In this document: positions 22,372 through 30,624 of the stretch, one piece after another
How the letters are laid out: every line of letters starts with the position of its first letter
Numbering within the stretch: position 1 is the first letter of the stretch
DNA from: an uncultured Clostridia bacterium
GTDB lineage: Bacteria > Bacillota > Clostridia > Oscillospirales > CAG-272
Length of the DNA stretch: 64,000 nt
Assembly (NCBI GenBank): GCA_937884385.1
Contig: CALGCW010000123.1
Coordinates: forward strand, 1-64,000
Reading direction: 5' to 3'
Notes under the pieces: model-generated
Told to the model about the DNA's origin: nothing
Database searches by the model: none
The model's input: the letters and a program-made list of their open reading frames with translations, nothing else
Program-made: the position numbers and the translations under genes

Positions 22372-24780
22372 ATGGCTCATTACATAGAAAGCATACAAAG
22401 ATATACCTTGCCTCTTGTCGTTCTTAACGGCACGGTCGCATTCCCCGCGATAAGTGTCAACTTTGAACTATCTGACAAGGCAAACATTGCGGCTGTTGAA
22501 GCGGCAAACAACATTAATTCGTTTATTTTCATAGTTTCAAAAAAAGAGATCTCAAACGATCCCATCAGCTTTGATAAAATATTCAACATAGGAACTGTAG
22601 CAAAGATAAAGCAGACCATCAAAACAAACGACGGCAAGCTCAGGGTCGTTGCCGAGGGATTTGCCCGCGGAAGCGCAGAGGGCTATAACAGCTTTGCGAA
22701 TTACAGAATAGCAAATGTCATCTGCAAAAAGATCAGCGCAGAGGATACGGATACCGTCAAAACCGAAGCACTTATGCGCAAGGCTATTGCCGCGGTCGAA
22801 AAAATGGCGTCTTACCTCCCTGCCCCCTCAAAGGATATTATATCTGCACTTAAAGGAATAAAGGATGCAGGCGCGCTTGCAGACTTTATCGCATCAAATA
22901 TACTTGTAAGACACACGGATAAGCAAAAGATACTCGCTTGCGAGGACCCACATCTCAGGCTTGAAATGCTTCTGCCCATTATTGCAGAGGAAAGCGAGCT
23001 TCTCGAGTGCGAAAAGAGCATCCACCAGCAAGTCAGAGCACGCCTTAACAGAAATCAGCGTGACTTCTATCTTCGTGAGCAGATGCGTGTTATCAAGGAG
23101 GAGCTTGGTGAGACCAATGACGGCGACGAATATTACGACCGCATAATTGACGCACACCTTCCCGAGGACGTCACTCAGAAGCTTCTTAAGGACGCTGAAC
23201 GCACATCCCGTCTTCCCTTCGGCTCTGCAGAGCTCTCGGTCATGAGGACCTATTTTGATACGGTCCTTGATATTCCGTGGAACGTATCAAGTAAGGACAG
23301 GACCGATGTGAGCGCGGCTTCAAAGATACTTGAAAGAGATCACGACGGACTTGAGGACGTCAAAAAAAGGATACTTGAATTCATCGCGGTCAAGGAACTA
23401 AATCCCGACCTTAAAAATCAGATAATATGTCTTGTCGGACCTCCCGGTGTCGGCAAGACCTCCATTGCTTCGTCAATCGCAACGGCTCTAAAGCGCAAAT
23501 ACGTTCGCGTAAGCCTTGGCGGCGTGCGTGACGAAGCGGATATACGCGGTCACAGAAAGACCTACGTGGGTGCAATGCCCGGCAGAATAATCAATGCTCT
23601 GATTCAGGCAAAGGTCAATAATCCCCTTATGCTGCTTGACGAGATCGATAAGCTCACGCGTGACGCGCACGGCGACCCCACAAGCGCACTGCTTGAGGTG
23701 CTTGACAGCGAGCAGAACAAGAGCTTCCGCGACCATTTCGTTGAGCTGCCCTTCGACCTTTCAAATTGCTTCTTTATCGCAACGGCGAACACACTCGATA
23801 CCATTCCCCGTCCCCTTATCGACAGAATGGAAATAATCGAGATCAAGACCTATACCAAGCGCGAAAAGATGAGCATTGCAAAGAATCATCTTATCTCAAA
23901 GCAGCTCAAGCGCCACGGGCTCAGCAAAAAAACACTCAAGATAGCTGACAGCGCCATCGAAGAGATGATAGACTTTTACACAAGAGAAGCGGGTGTCCGT
24001 AATCTTGAAAGAACCATCGCTTCCCTTTGCAGAAAAGCGGCTCACAAGCTGCTTTCCGACAACGTTAAGAGCGTCAGCGTGAATGCAGGTAATCTCTCTT
24101 CCTTCCTTGGAGAAAGAAAGTACCTTCCCGAGACCGTAAGCGAATACAACGAGGTAGGAGTTGTCAACGGCCTCGCATATACGGAGCTTGGCGGTGATAT
24201 GCTTAAGCTTGAGTGCGCAATACTTGAAGGCAGCGGAAAGGTAGAGCTTACAGGCTCTCTTGGCGACGTAATGAAGGAATCCGCGCATATCGCAATAAGC
24301 TACGTTCGCTCCATCGCACAAAAATATGACATCGACGTCAATTTCTATAAAAACAAGGATATCCACATCCACGCACCCGAGGGTGCCGTTCCCAAGGACG
24401 GTCCAAGTGCAGGTGTAACGATGGTGACAGCGCTTGTAAGCGCTCTTGCGGATATTCCCGTTCGCCGCGACGTTGCTATGACGGGTGAGATCACTCTCCG
24501 CGGTAAGGTACTCCCTATCGGCGGTCTTAAGGAAAAAACGATGGCGGCGTATAACGCAGGTGTCAAGACCGTGCTTATTCCCTTTGACAATCTTAAGGAT
24601 CTTAACGATATCGACCCGCTTGCGCGCGATAATCTCAAGTTTATACCCTGCAGGACTCTCTCCGACGTGCTCGATAATGCTCTGATAGACAGAGGATCCA
24701 TATCAATTTTTGAAAACGCGATCCCCCACGTTGCAGAAACGGGCACAGTTAACGTTAATTCAACCGTTTACAGAAAGTAG
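22372..24780 (+). CDS. lon: ATP-dependent protease Lon (LonA)
   Basis: The 802-residue protein has the full LonA layout: an N-terminal substrate-binding domain (about 10-205), a coiled linker, an AAA+ module with Walker A GPPGVGKT at 356-363 and Walker B LMLLDEIDKL, and a C-terminal protease domain. The catalytic dyad is S679 in DGPSAG and K722 in GGLKEK, by chance the same numbers as in the E. coli enzyme. It degrades misfolded and regulatory cytosolic proteins. GGAGGG precedes the ATG. It heads a forward housekeeping operon with engB eight bases downstream. Confidence 0.98.
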   Translation: MAHYIESIQRYTLPLVVLNGTVAFPAISVNFELSDKANIAAVEAANNINSFIFIVSKKEISNDPISFDKIFNIGTVAKIKQTIKTNDGKLRVVAEGFARGSAEGYNSFANYRIANVICKKISAEDTDTVKTEALMRKAIAAVEKMASYLPAPSKDIISALKGIKDAGALADFIASNILVRHTDKQKILACEDPHLRLEMLLPIIAEESELLECEKSIHQQVRARLNRNQRDFYLREQMRVIKEELGETNDGDEYYDRIIDAHLPEDVTQKLLKDAERTSRLPFGSAELSVMRTYFDTVLDIPWNVSSKDRTDVSAASKILERDHDGLEDVKKRILEFIAVKELNPDLKNQIICLVGPPGVGKTSIASSIATALKRKYVRVSLGGVRDEADIRGHRKTYVGAMPGRIINALIQAKVNNPLMLLDEIDKLTRDAHGDPTSALLEVLDSEQNKSFRDHFVELPFDLSNCFFIATANTLDTIPRPLIDRMEIIEIKTYTKREKMSIAKNHLISKQLKRHGLSKKTLKIADSAIEEMIDFYTREAGVRNLERTIASLCRKAAHKLLSDNVKSVSVNAGNLSSFLGERKYLPETVSEYNEVGVVNGLAYTELGGDMLKLECAILEGSGKVELTGSLGDVMKESAHIAISYVRSIAQKYDIDVNFYKNKDIHIHAPEGAVPKDGPSAGVTMVTALVSALADIPVRRDVAMTGEITLRGKVLPIGGLKEKTMAAYNAGVKTVLIPFDNLKDLNDIDPLARDNLKFIPCRTLSDVLDNALIDRGSISIFENAIPHVAETGTVNVNSTVYRK

Positions 24781-24787
24781 GACAGCT

Positions 24788-25390
24788 ATGGCAGTAAATA
24801 TTCAAAATACGAGCCTGCGTATCAGCGCAGGTCTTGCAAAGCAATTTCCGACCGACCCTATAAAGCAGGTAGCTTTCTCAGGGCGTTCAAACGTCGGAAA
24901 AAGCTCCCTTATAAATACCGTTCTCGGAAGAAAAAGCCTTGCACGCGTTTCTTCTATACCCGGAAAGACTATTACTATCAACTTTTATGACGTTGACAAG
25001 AAGCTTTTTCTCGTTGACCTTCCAGGCTACGGCTATGCGAAGCGCCAGCTTGAAAATAAGCAGGCTTGGTCAAGTCTTACCGACGGATATTTTACGCAGA
25101 ACAAAAATATAGACCTTCTCTCACTCGTCATTCAGCTCGTTGACTGCAAGGTCGGCATAACGAACGACGATGCTATGATGATATCATTCCTCAACGAGAT
25201 GGAGATACCCTATATCATCGTTGCCACAAAGGTCGACAAGCTCAACAAAACTGACAGAACGAAGCAGCTTGAGAAGATATCCTCAGACGAGCTTCTTGCC
25301 CCCAACACACTTGTAATTCCATTTTCATCCCACACGGGCGAAGGAAAAACGGAGCTCTGGAAGGAAATAATGAAACACACCGGTCTTTGA
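24788..25390 (+). CDS. engB: Ribosome biogenesis GTPase EngB (YsxC)
   Basis: This is a 200-residue TRAFAC GTPase needed for 50S subunit assembly. G1 is GRSNVGKSS, G3 is DLPGYGYA and G4 is ATKVDKL. The open frame extends 26 codons into lon, but the ATG at 24788 with AGGA upstream gives the standard EngB length and beginning. The lon-engB order is conserved in many Gram-positive genomes. Confidence 0.96.
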   Translation: MAVNIQNTSLRISAGLAKQFPTDPIKQVAFSGRSNVGKSSLINTVLGRKSLARVSSIPGKTITINFYDVDKKLFLVDLPGYGYAKRQLENKQAWSSLTDGYFTQNKNIDLLSLVIQLVDCKVGITNDDAMMISFLNEMEIPYIIVATKVDKLNKTDRTKQLEKISSDELLAPNTLVIPFSSHTGEGKTELWKEIMKHTGL

Positions 25391-25410
25391 TCGGTCACCC
25401 GGAGGCTATT

Positions 25411-26187
25411 ATGTTTGGAAATATACTCAATGAATTGCCTATAATTCTCCTTGGACTGCCCGCAATATTACTGTCCTTATCAGTACACGAGGCATCCCAC
25501 GGCTACGCCGCATACAAACTCGGCGACGATACAGCCAAAAATCTCGGAAGACTCACACTTAATCCAATTAAGCATATAAATCCGTTTGGATTTATTGCTA
25601 TGCTCTTTTTCAGAATAGGATGGGCAAATCCCGTCCCCATCAACGCAAGGAATTTCAGAAAGCCAAGACGCGATATGGCGATAACCGCCGCGGCAGGGCC
25701 TCTCTCAAATCTCTGCCTTGCAGTGGTATTTACCGTTCTGCTCAGACTTGTGATGATACCTCTTGAGTCAATCGCAGAAGGCAGATACTTTCTTGATGCA
25801 ACTAAATACTCGTATTATCTTGATCCATCGGTCAGCGATAATACTGCGTTTACGTTTTTGTCCATTATCGCCGTTATGCTTTACATAGGCATAGGATTGA
25901 ATCTCAACCTTATGTTTTTCAACCTTATCCCCCTTCCCCCGCTTGACGGCTCAAGAATTGCATATATCTTCTTACCCACAGACGTCTATTTTAAGATAAT
26001 GAGATACGAAAGATATATTATGATAGCATTTATCGTTCTTCTTGCAACCGGTATTATTTCAGTACCCCTCGGCTTATTGACGGGCGGTATCACAGACCTT
26101 CTCTACCTTATCACGGGTATGCCCGAGGATCTGCTTACTATCGTATACAGCAATATTCTCAACAATCTCCCCGCATTCACTTTATAA
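25411..26187 (+). CDS. Site-2 protease-like M50 family membrane metalloprotease
   Basis: The product is 258 residues with about five to six membrane helices. The zinc-binding HExxH motif is in SVHEASHGYAAYKLGD, and the second conserved site is the NxxPxPPLDG pattern in NLIPLPPLDGSR, as in the YwhC-like subgroup. A TTG codon at 25387 is in frame, but GGAGG six bases before the ATG at 25411 decides the start. Its substrate is unknown; the gene commonly neighbours scpA in Firmicutes. Confidence 0.92.
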   Translation: MFGNILNELPIILLGLPAILLSLSVHEASHGYAAYKLGDDTAKNLGRLTLNPIKHINPFGFIAMLFFRIGWANPVPINARNFRKPRRDMAITAAAGPLSNLCLAVVFTVLLRLVMIPLESIAEGRYFLDATKYSYYLDPSVSDNTAFTFLSIIAVMLYIGIGLNLNLMFFNLIPLPPLDGSRIAYIFLPTDVYFKIMRYERYIMIAFIVLLATGIISVPLGLLTGGITDLLYLITGMPEDLLTIVYSNILNNLPAFTL

Positions 26188-26204
26188 ATTCAGGAGTTTT
26201 CTAA

Positions 26205-26984
26205 ATGGAAAGCATTACTTACAGACTCGATCAGTTTGAAGGTCCTTTAGACCTTTTGCTGACTCTGATCCACAAGAACAAAGTTAATATTGAGGATATC
26301 CCCATCGCGCTCATATGCGATCAGTATATGCAATACATCACAGATGCGCAGAATATGGACCTTGAGATCGCCAGCGAGTTTATAGTAATGGCAAGCGATC
26401 TGATGCTTATAAAGAGCAAGATGCTTCTTCCCCGTGAAAAAGAGGAAGAGGAAGACCCGAGAAAGACCCTTACCGATGCCCTTCTTCGCTATCAGCAGGC
26501 TAAGGACGCAAGTGCAAAGATGCATCCGCTGTATGCAATGTTTTCAGGCAGACAGATAAAGGATACGGATGAGATAAGTATCGACCGCAGCTTTGTCGAC
26601 GATCAGGACGTCGAGGTCCTATATCGAGCTATGCGACGCATCGTTGACTTCAACGATGCCCTTGACAAGGCACAAAAAACTGCATTTACGCCAATGATCG
26701 CAAAGCCGATAGTTCCCGTCGAGCACAAGATTCTCGGCATTATGAAGCGCCTTACGACCTCAAGATATCAAACCCTTGAGGATTTTATCAGCGACAGCGT
26801 TTCCCTGCCCGATATGATCGCAATATTTATCGGTGTGCTTGAGCTTGTCAAGACAAAGAGGATCATTCTTGTAGAAAATGACGAGACCGAGGATAACTAC
26901 GGAATATCGACCGTATTCACATTAAATGAAAACTACGTGCCCGAGGAAGAGACCGAGGGCGACGGTGATAAGGAGAGCTTATGA
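26205..26984 (+). CDS. scpA: Segregation and condensation protein A
   Basis: The 259-residue kleisin subunit links SMC heads in the bacterial condensin. The N-terminal YRLDQFEGPLDLLLTLIHKNKVNIEDIPI is diagnostic, and the C-terminal winged-helix part (about 160-235) ends in an acidic tail. The ribosome binding site is CAGGAG. It overlaps scpB by four bases. Confidence 0.97.
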   Translation: MESITYRLDQFEGPLDLLLTLIHKNKVNIEDIPIALICDQYMQYITDAQNMDLEIASEFIVMASDLMLIKSKMLLPREKEEEEDPRKTLTDALLRYQQAKDASAKMHPLYAMFSGRQIKDTDEISIDRSFVDDQDVEVLYRAMRRIVDFNDALDKAQKTAFTPMIAKPIVPVEHKILGIMKRLTTSRYQTLEDFISDSVSLPDMIAIFIGVLELVKTKRIILVENDETEDNYGISTVFTLNENYVPEEETEGDGDKESL

Positions 26985-27580
26985 CAGAAGATATCAAAAC
27001 AAATGAAAATCCGCGTGTGAACAATCCCGGTGCCGCTATCGAGGCTATAATGTTCGCGGCAGGCTATCCTATGAGATACGAAAAGCTTGCAGCAACGCTT
27101 GAAATAAGCATAAGCGACGTAAAAAGATACGTGTCGGAGCTTGCTGAAAAATACGCATCCGACGATTACGGAATTATGATACTTATGTTTCCCGAGACCT
27201 GCCAATTCTGCACTAAGGAACGCTATAGCGAGCCGATAAAGACCGCGCTTGGCATCAAACGAGGAGGGAATCTCTCCAATTCGTCAATGGAGGTCCTTGC
27301 GATCGTAGCATATAATCAGCCCGTAACGAGAAGCTTCGTTGACCTTGTGCGCGGAGTTGACTCAAGCTATGCAATGAGCTCCCTTGTTGACAAGGCGCTT
27401 ATTGAAACCTGCGGAAGGCTCGACGCGCCCGGCAGACCTATGCTCTACGCAACGACGGACAAGTTCTTGCGCGTATTCGGTCTCAATTCAATAAACGATC
27501 TCCCCGAGGTAGAGCTCCTTCGCGCAAGTGACGAGCAAATGGAAATAATGACCCCCGAAGAGGAAGAGATCGAAGAATAA
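26981..27580 (+). CDS. scpB: Segregation and condensation protein B
   Basis: The 199-residue protein has two winged-helix domains and dimerises on ScpA in the SMC complex. The motifs AAIEAIMFAAGYP and LSNSSMEVLAIVAYNQPVTR are characteristic. The start overlaps the scpA stop (ATGA). The C-terminus is acidic. Confidence 0.97.
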   Translation: MTEDIKTNENPRVNNPGAAIEAIMFAAGYPMRYEKLAATLEISISDVKRYVSELAEKYASDDYGIMILMFPETCQFCTKERYSEPIKTALGIKRGGNLSNSSMEVLAIVAYNQPVTRSFVDLVRGVDSSYAMSSLVDKALIETCGRLDAPGRPMLYATTDKFLRVFGLNSINDLPEVELLRASDEQMEIMTPEEEEIEE

Positions 27581-27613
27581 TTTTTATGTTCAAAAAGAAA
27601 GGAGTGAGCGATT

Positions 27614-28234
27614 ATGACTGCAATATACATAGTACTGTGCATAATTGCAGGTATAGTGTTGCTTCTTTCGATCCCCGTCGGGATAAATATTGTCTTTGAG
27701 GATGAGCTGTGCGTATATTTACGCATCCTGTTTTTTAAGATAAGGCTTTACCCTTCAAAAAATAAAAAATTCAATTCCAAAAGGCACGATAAAAAGAAGA
27801 AAAAGAAGGAAAATGCACCCAAGACCGTTCTCAAGGAACGCGATGAACTAAAGAAAAAGCCGTCAATAGTGGAAAGCATCAGCACTGTAACGGAGATAAT
27901 AAAAACCTTTTTCAAGCATTTTTCAAAGCATCTTCACGTCAAGCTCACCAAGATCCATATCAAGGTCGGCTCTCCCGATGCGGCTCAAACCGCCATTCTC
28001 TACGGAGCGATCTCGGGTGCTGTATCTTGCCTTGTCGAGCTTATCGATGAAATTACGAATCTCTCAAGGTTATCTTCGTCATCCATCACAGTTGAGCCAG
28101 ACTTTTTAGCGGATAAGACACAGGCTCGCATCAATATTTCCCTGTACATCAACTCGTTCGGCGCGATCATAGTGATCCTCAGAACGCTTATCAAATATTT
28201 TATTCTGAAAAACAAAAACTCTAACAATAAATAA
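27614..28234 (+). CDS. DUF2953 domain protein (YtfI-like), sporulation-linked
   Basis: The 206-residue protein has one N-terminal membrane helix (about 3-25), a very lysine-rich stretch near 48-70 (KKKKKENAPK) and a C-terminal region matching the pattern of DUF2953 proteins (KVGSPDAAQTAILYGAISG). These sit directly upstream of ytfJ in many spore formers. The ribosome binding site is AAAGGAG. Function is unknown; the conserved pairing with ytfJ suggests a role in sporulation. Confidence 0.8.
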   Translation: MTAIYIVLCIIAGIVLLLSIPVGINIVFEDELCVYLRILFFKIRLYPSKNKKFNSKRHDKKKKKKENAPKTVLKERDELKKKPSIVESISTVTEIIKTFFKHFSKHLHVKLTKIHIKVGSPDAAQTAILYGAISGAVSCLVELIDEITNLSRLSSSSITVEPDFLADKTQARINISLYINSFGAIIVILRTLIKYFILKNKNSNNK

Positions 28235-28252
28235 CCGAAAGGAAATCAGATT

Positions 28253-28681
28253 ATGGCAAACGAAAACAGATTTGATACTATGTTCAAGACGTCCTTTGAC
28301 AATATCAAGAGTATGCTTGATTCCAACACGGTAGTTGGCAATCCCATTGAGCTCTCAAACGGTACGACTATCATCCCCATCTCCAAGCTTTCAGTAGGCT
28401 TTGCCACAGGTGGCGTAGACACGGGCAGTGCCGCGCAGAAATCCCCAAAATTCGGAGGAGGCGGCGGAAGCGGTATGTCCGTAACGCCCGTTGGATTTCT
28501 TGTAATCAACAAGGATGGAAGGACTGATTTCGTTAACGTCGAAGGCAAGAGTGCTCCCGACCCCGTTGAGCAGGCGTGTGACCTTCTTGACCGTTCACCC
28601 GAGATAATCCAGAAGATAAAGAACATCTTTGACAGCAAGAGCGATAAGCCCGAAGAGGTCGTTGTTGAAGATATAGAATAA
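28253..28681 (+). CDS. ytfJ: GerW family sporulation protein (YtfJ)
   Basis: The 142-residue protein carries the family's features: VVGNPIELSNGTTIIPISKLSVGFATGG in the N-terminal half, a Gly-rich loop GGGGGSGMSVTPVGFLVI, and a C-terminal acidic tail. In Bacillus the family affects spore germination. AAAGGAAATCAG precedes the ATG. It indicates that the host carries an endospore programme. Confidence 0.93.
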   Translation: MANENRFDTMFKTSFDNIKSMLDSNTVVGNPIELSNGTTIIPISKLSVGFATGGVDTGSAAQKSPKFGGGGGSGMSVTPVGFLVINKDGRTDFVNVEGKSAPDPVEQACDLLDRSPEIIQKIKNIFDSKSDKPEEVVVEDIE

Positions 28682-28693
28682 GTAATATAAATT

Positions 28694-28738
28694 CACCTCG
28701 GTTAATATATTTTACTAATATTTCCGAGGTGGGTTTTT
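28694..28738 (+). terminator. Terminator-like hairpin that contains the dacF ribosome binding site
   Basis: An 8-bp stem pairs CACCTCGG (28694-28701) with CCGAGGTG (28724-28731); the loop can pair further through AATAT/ATATT. Five Ts follow and the dacF ATG begins at 28739. The only Shine-Dalgarno sequence for dacF, GAGGTGGG, is the 3' arm of the hairpin. It looks like a terminator for ytfJ and also a structure that hides the start site of dacF. Confidence 0.75.
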
Positions 28739-29875
28739 ATGAAAAAAGTATTACAGATCACATCATTCATACTCATATTTGCCGTTTTTCTTAACTCAAT
28801 TTTCATCTTAGCACAAAACGAAGATGAAAAGGCAAAGCTGACTCACATCTCAGCGGAAAGCTCGTGCCTTATAGATGCGCAAAGCAAAAAGCTGCTCTAC
28901 TCCAAAAACGAGAGCAAGCCAATGCCTATGGCGTCCACGACAAAGATAATGACGGCTATATTGGCTCTTGAATCGGGCATCCCACTTGATACACCAGTAA
29001 GTGTACCAAAGGAAGCTGTGGGAGTCGAAGGCTCGTCTATATATTTGAACGTCGGTGAAAAAATAAGCTTCGGTGGCTTGATATATGCTCTGCTTCTCTC
29101 CTCTGCAAACGATGCCGCAATTGCAATAGCACAAACCGTAGCAGGTGATACGGATAGCTTTGTAGGGCTGATGAACGAAAAGGCGGGCGCGCTGGGGCTT
29201 ACGAACACTCATTTCACCAATCCCCACGGCCTTTACGATAAAGAGCATTATACTACTGCGTATGAGCTTGCCCTGATAATGGCTTATGCTATGAAAAACG
29301 ACAAATTCGCAAGGATCACAGCCACGAAAAGAACGGTATTGCCGCGCGAGGACGATGGGGTAAGAGTCCTTGTCAATCACAATAAGCTCCTTAAGGAGAA
29401 CGGCGATATTATCGGCGGCAAAACGGGCTTTACAAAGAAAAGCGGACGATGTCTTGTCACCTGTGCGGAAAATAACGGGTTGCGACTAATTTGTGTGACG
29501 CTCAATGCTCCCGATGATTGGAACGATCACAAAAAGCTTTATGATTTTGCTTTTGCAAGCTACCAAAGCGTCGCTTTTGAGCCTCTCACGGTGCAAATAC
29601 CCGTGATATCCGGCAAAACAGATGTAATAACGGTGCGCTCCCTTCCCTTGGATCCGCTGATAGCATCAAAAAGCGAAGGAGAGGTCGAAGTGGTGATCGA
29701 AGCTCCGAGATTCGTGTTTGCACAAGTCAAAAAAGGCGAGCAGCTTGGCAGAGTCCTGTATATTCTGAACGGGAGGGTCATCTCCGCATCACCCCTTGTT
29801 GCAGTCGACTCCGCAGAAAAAATAAAATACGGCTTTGACCTGTTTGAATGGTTGAGGCAACTCTTTAAAATATAA
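28739..29875 (+). CDS. dacF: D-alanyl-D-alanine carboxypeptidase (DacF-like, penicillin-binding)
   Basis: The 378-residue S11 carboxypeptidase trims peptidoglycan stem peptides outside the membrane. It has an N-terminal signal sequence, SxxK in MASTTKIMTA, SxN in SSANDAA, KTG in GGKTGFTKKSG and a C-terminal PBP5-like beta domain (about 285-365) that ends in an amphipathic anchor (FDLFEWLRQLFKI). In this sporulation neighbourhood a role in spore cortex modification is likely. Translation starts right after a hairpin that sequesters its ribosome binding site. Confidence 0.95.
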   Translation: MKKVLQITSFILIFAVFLNSIFILAQNEDEKAKLTHISAESSCLIDAQSKKLLYSKNESKPMPMASTTKIMTAILALESGIPLDTPVSVPKEAVGVEGSSIYLNVGEKISFGGLIYALLLSSANDAAIAIAQTVAGDTDSFVGLMNEKAGALGLTNTHFTNPHGLYDKEHYTTAYELALIMAYAMKNDKFARITATKRTVLPREDDGVRVLVNHNKLLKENGDIIGGKTGFTKKSGRCLVTCAENNGLRLICVTLNAPDDWNDHKKLYDFAFASYQSVAFEPLTVQIPVISGKTDVITVRSLPLDPLIASKSEGEVEVVIEAPRFVFAQVKKGEQLGRVLYILNGRVISASPLVAVDSAEKIKYGFDLFEWLRQLFKI

Positions 29876-29886
29876 GGATAACCAAT

Positions 29887-30600
29887 ATGGAAAAAATCAG
29901 ACTTCAAAAATTCTTTACCGATTGCGGCGTACTTTCGCGTCGCGCGGCAGAGGAAGAAATAAAGGCAGGACGAGTAAAGATAAACGGCACCGTTGCCTCG
30001 TTGGGAGATAAGGTGGACCCGGAGACAGACGTCGTTGAATATAAGGGCAAAAGACTTGAGGGACGTAAGAGCGAAAAGTACGTCTACATCCTTCTCAACA
30101 AGCCCTGCGGTATCGTCACGAGCGCAAAGGACGAAAAAGGCAGACCCTGCGTCACCGATATCGTCAAATGCGGAACTCGCGTGTATCCCGTGGGCAGACT
30201 TGACCTTAATTCACAGGGCCTTATTCTGATGACGAACGATGGCGAGCTTACCAATAAGCTTACCCATCCGCGCCACGAAATACCCAAAATTTACGAAGTA
30301 AGCGTCGTGGGCAAGGTAACCACAGAGCAATTGACTTTTCTCAATTCTTCTATGACCGTCGACGGCTATATCCTCCTCCCCGTCAAGACCGAATTCGTTT
30401 CAAAAAACGATAAATATACCTTGCTTCGTATGACACTTTATGAGGGCAGAAACAGACAGATACGCAAAATGTGCGAGCAGGTCGGTCTTAAGGTAGCAAA
30501 GCTTGAAAGAGTAGCCATAGGCTCTATCACTCTCGGCAACCTCGCACCCGGAAAATGGAGATATCTTACCGAGAATGAAATAAATATGCTAAAAAAATAA
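29887..30600 (+). CDS. rluB: Pseudouridine synthase of the RluB/RsuA family
   Basis: The 237-residue protein has an N-terminal S4 RNA-binding domain (IRLQKFFTDCGVLSRRAAEEEIKAGRVKING) and a catalytic domain with the active-site Asp in GRLDLNSQGLILMTNDGEL. It modifies uridine in ribosomal RNA, most likely 23S. The stop codon lies inside the stem of the terminator that follows. Confidence 0.95.
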   Translation: MEKIRLQKFFTDCGVLSRRAAEEEIKAGRVKINGTVASLGDKVDPETDVVEYKGKRLEGRKSEKYVYILLNKPCGIVTSAKDEKGRPCVTDIVKCGTRVYPVGRLDLNSQGLILMTNDGELTNKLTHPRHEIPKIYEVSVVGKVTTEQLTFLNSSMTVDGYILLPVKTEFVSKNDKYTLLRMTLYEGRNRQIRKMCEQVGLKVAKLERVAIGSITLGNLAPGKWRYLTENEINMLKK

Positions 30601-30624
30601 CGGGATCGCTCCCGTTATTTTTTT
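30591..30624. terminator. Bidirectional intrinsic terminator
   Basis: A core stem AATAACGGGA/TCCCGTTATT with loop TCGC is flanked by an A-run and a T-run that extend the pairing to 17 bp. It serves the converging rluB and LRR-protein genes. Confidence 0.9.
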
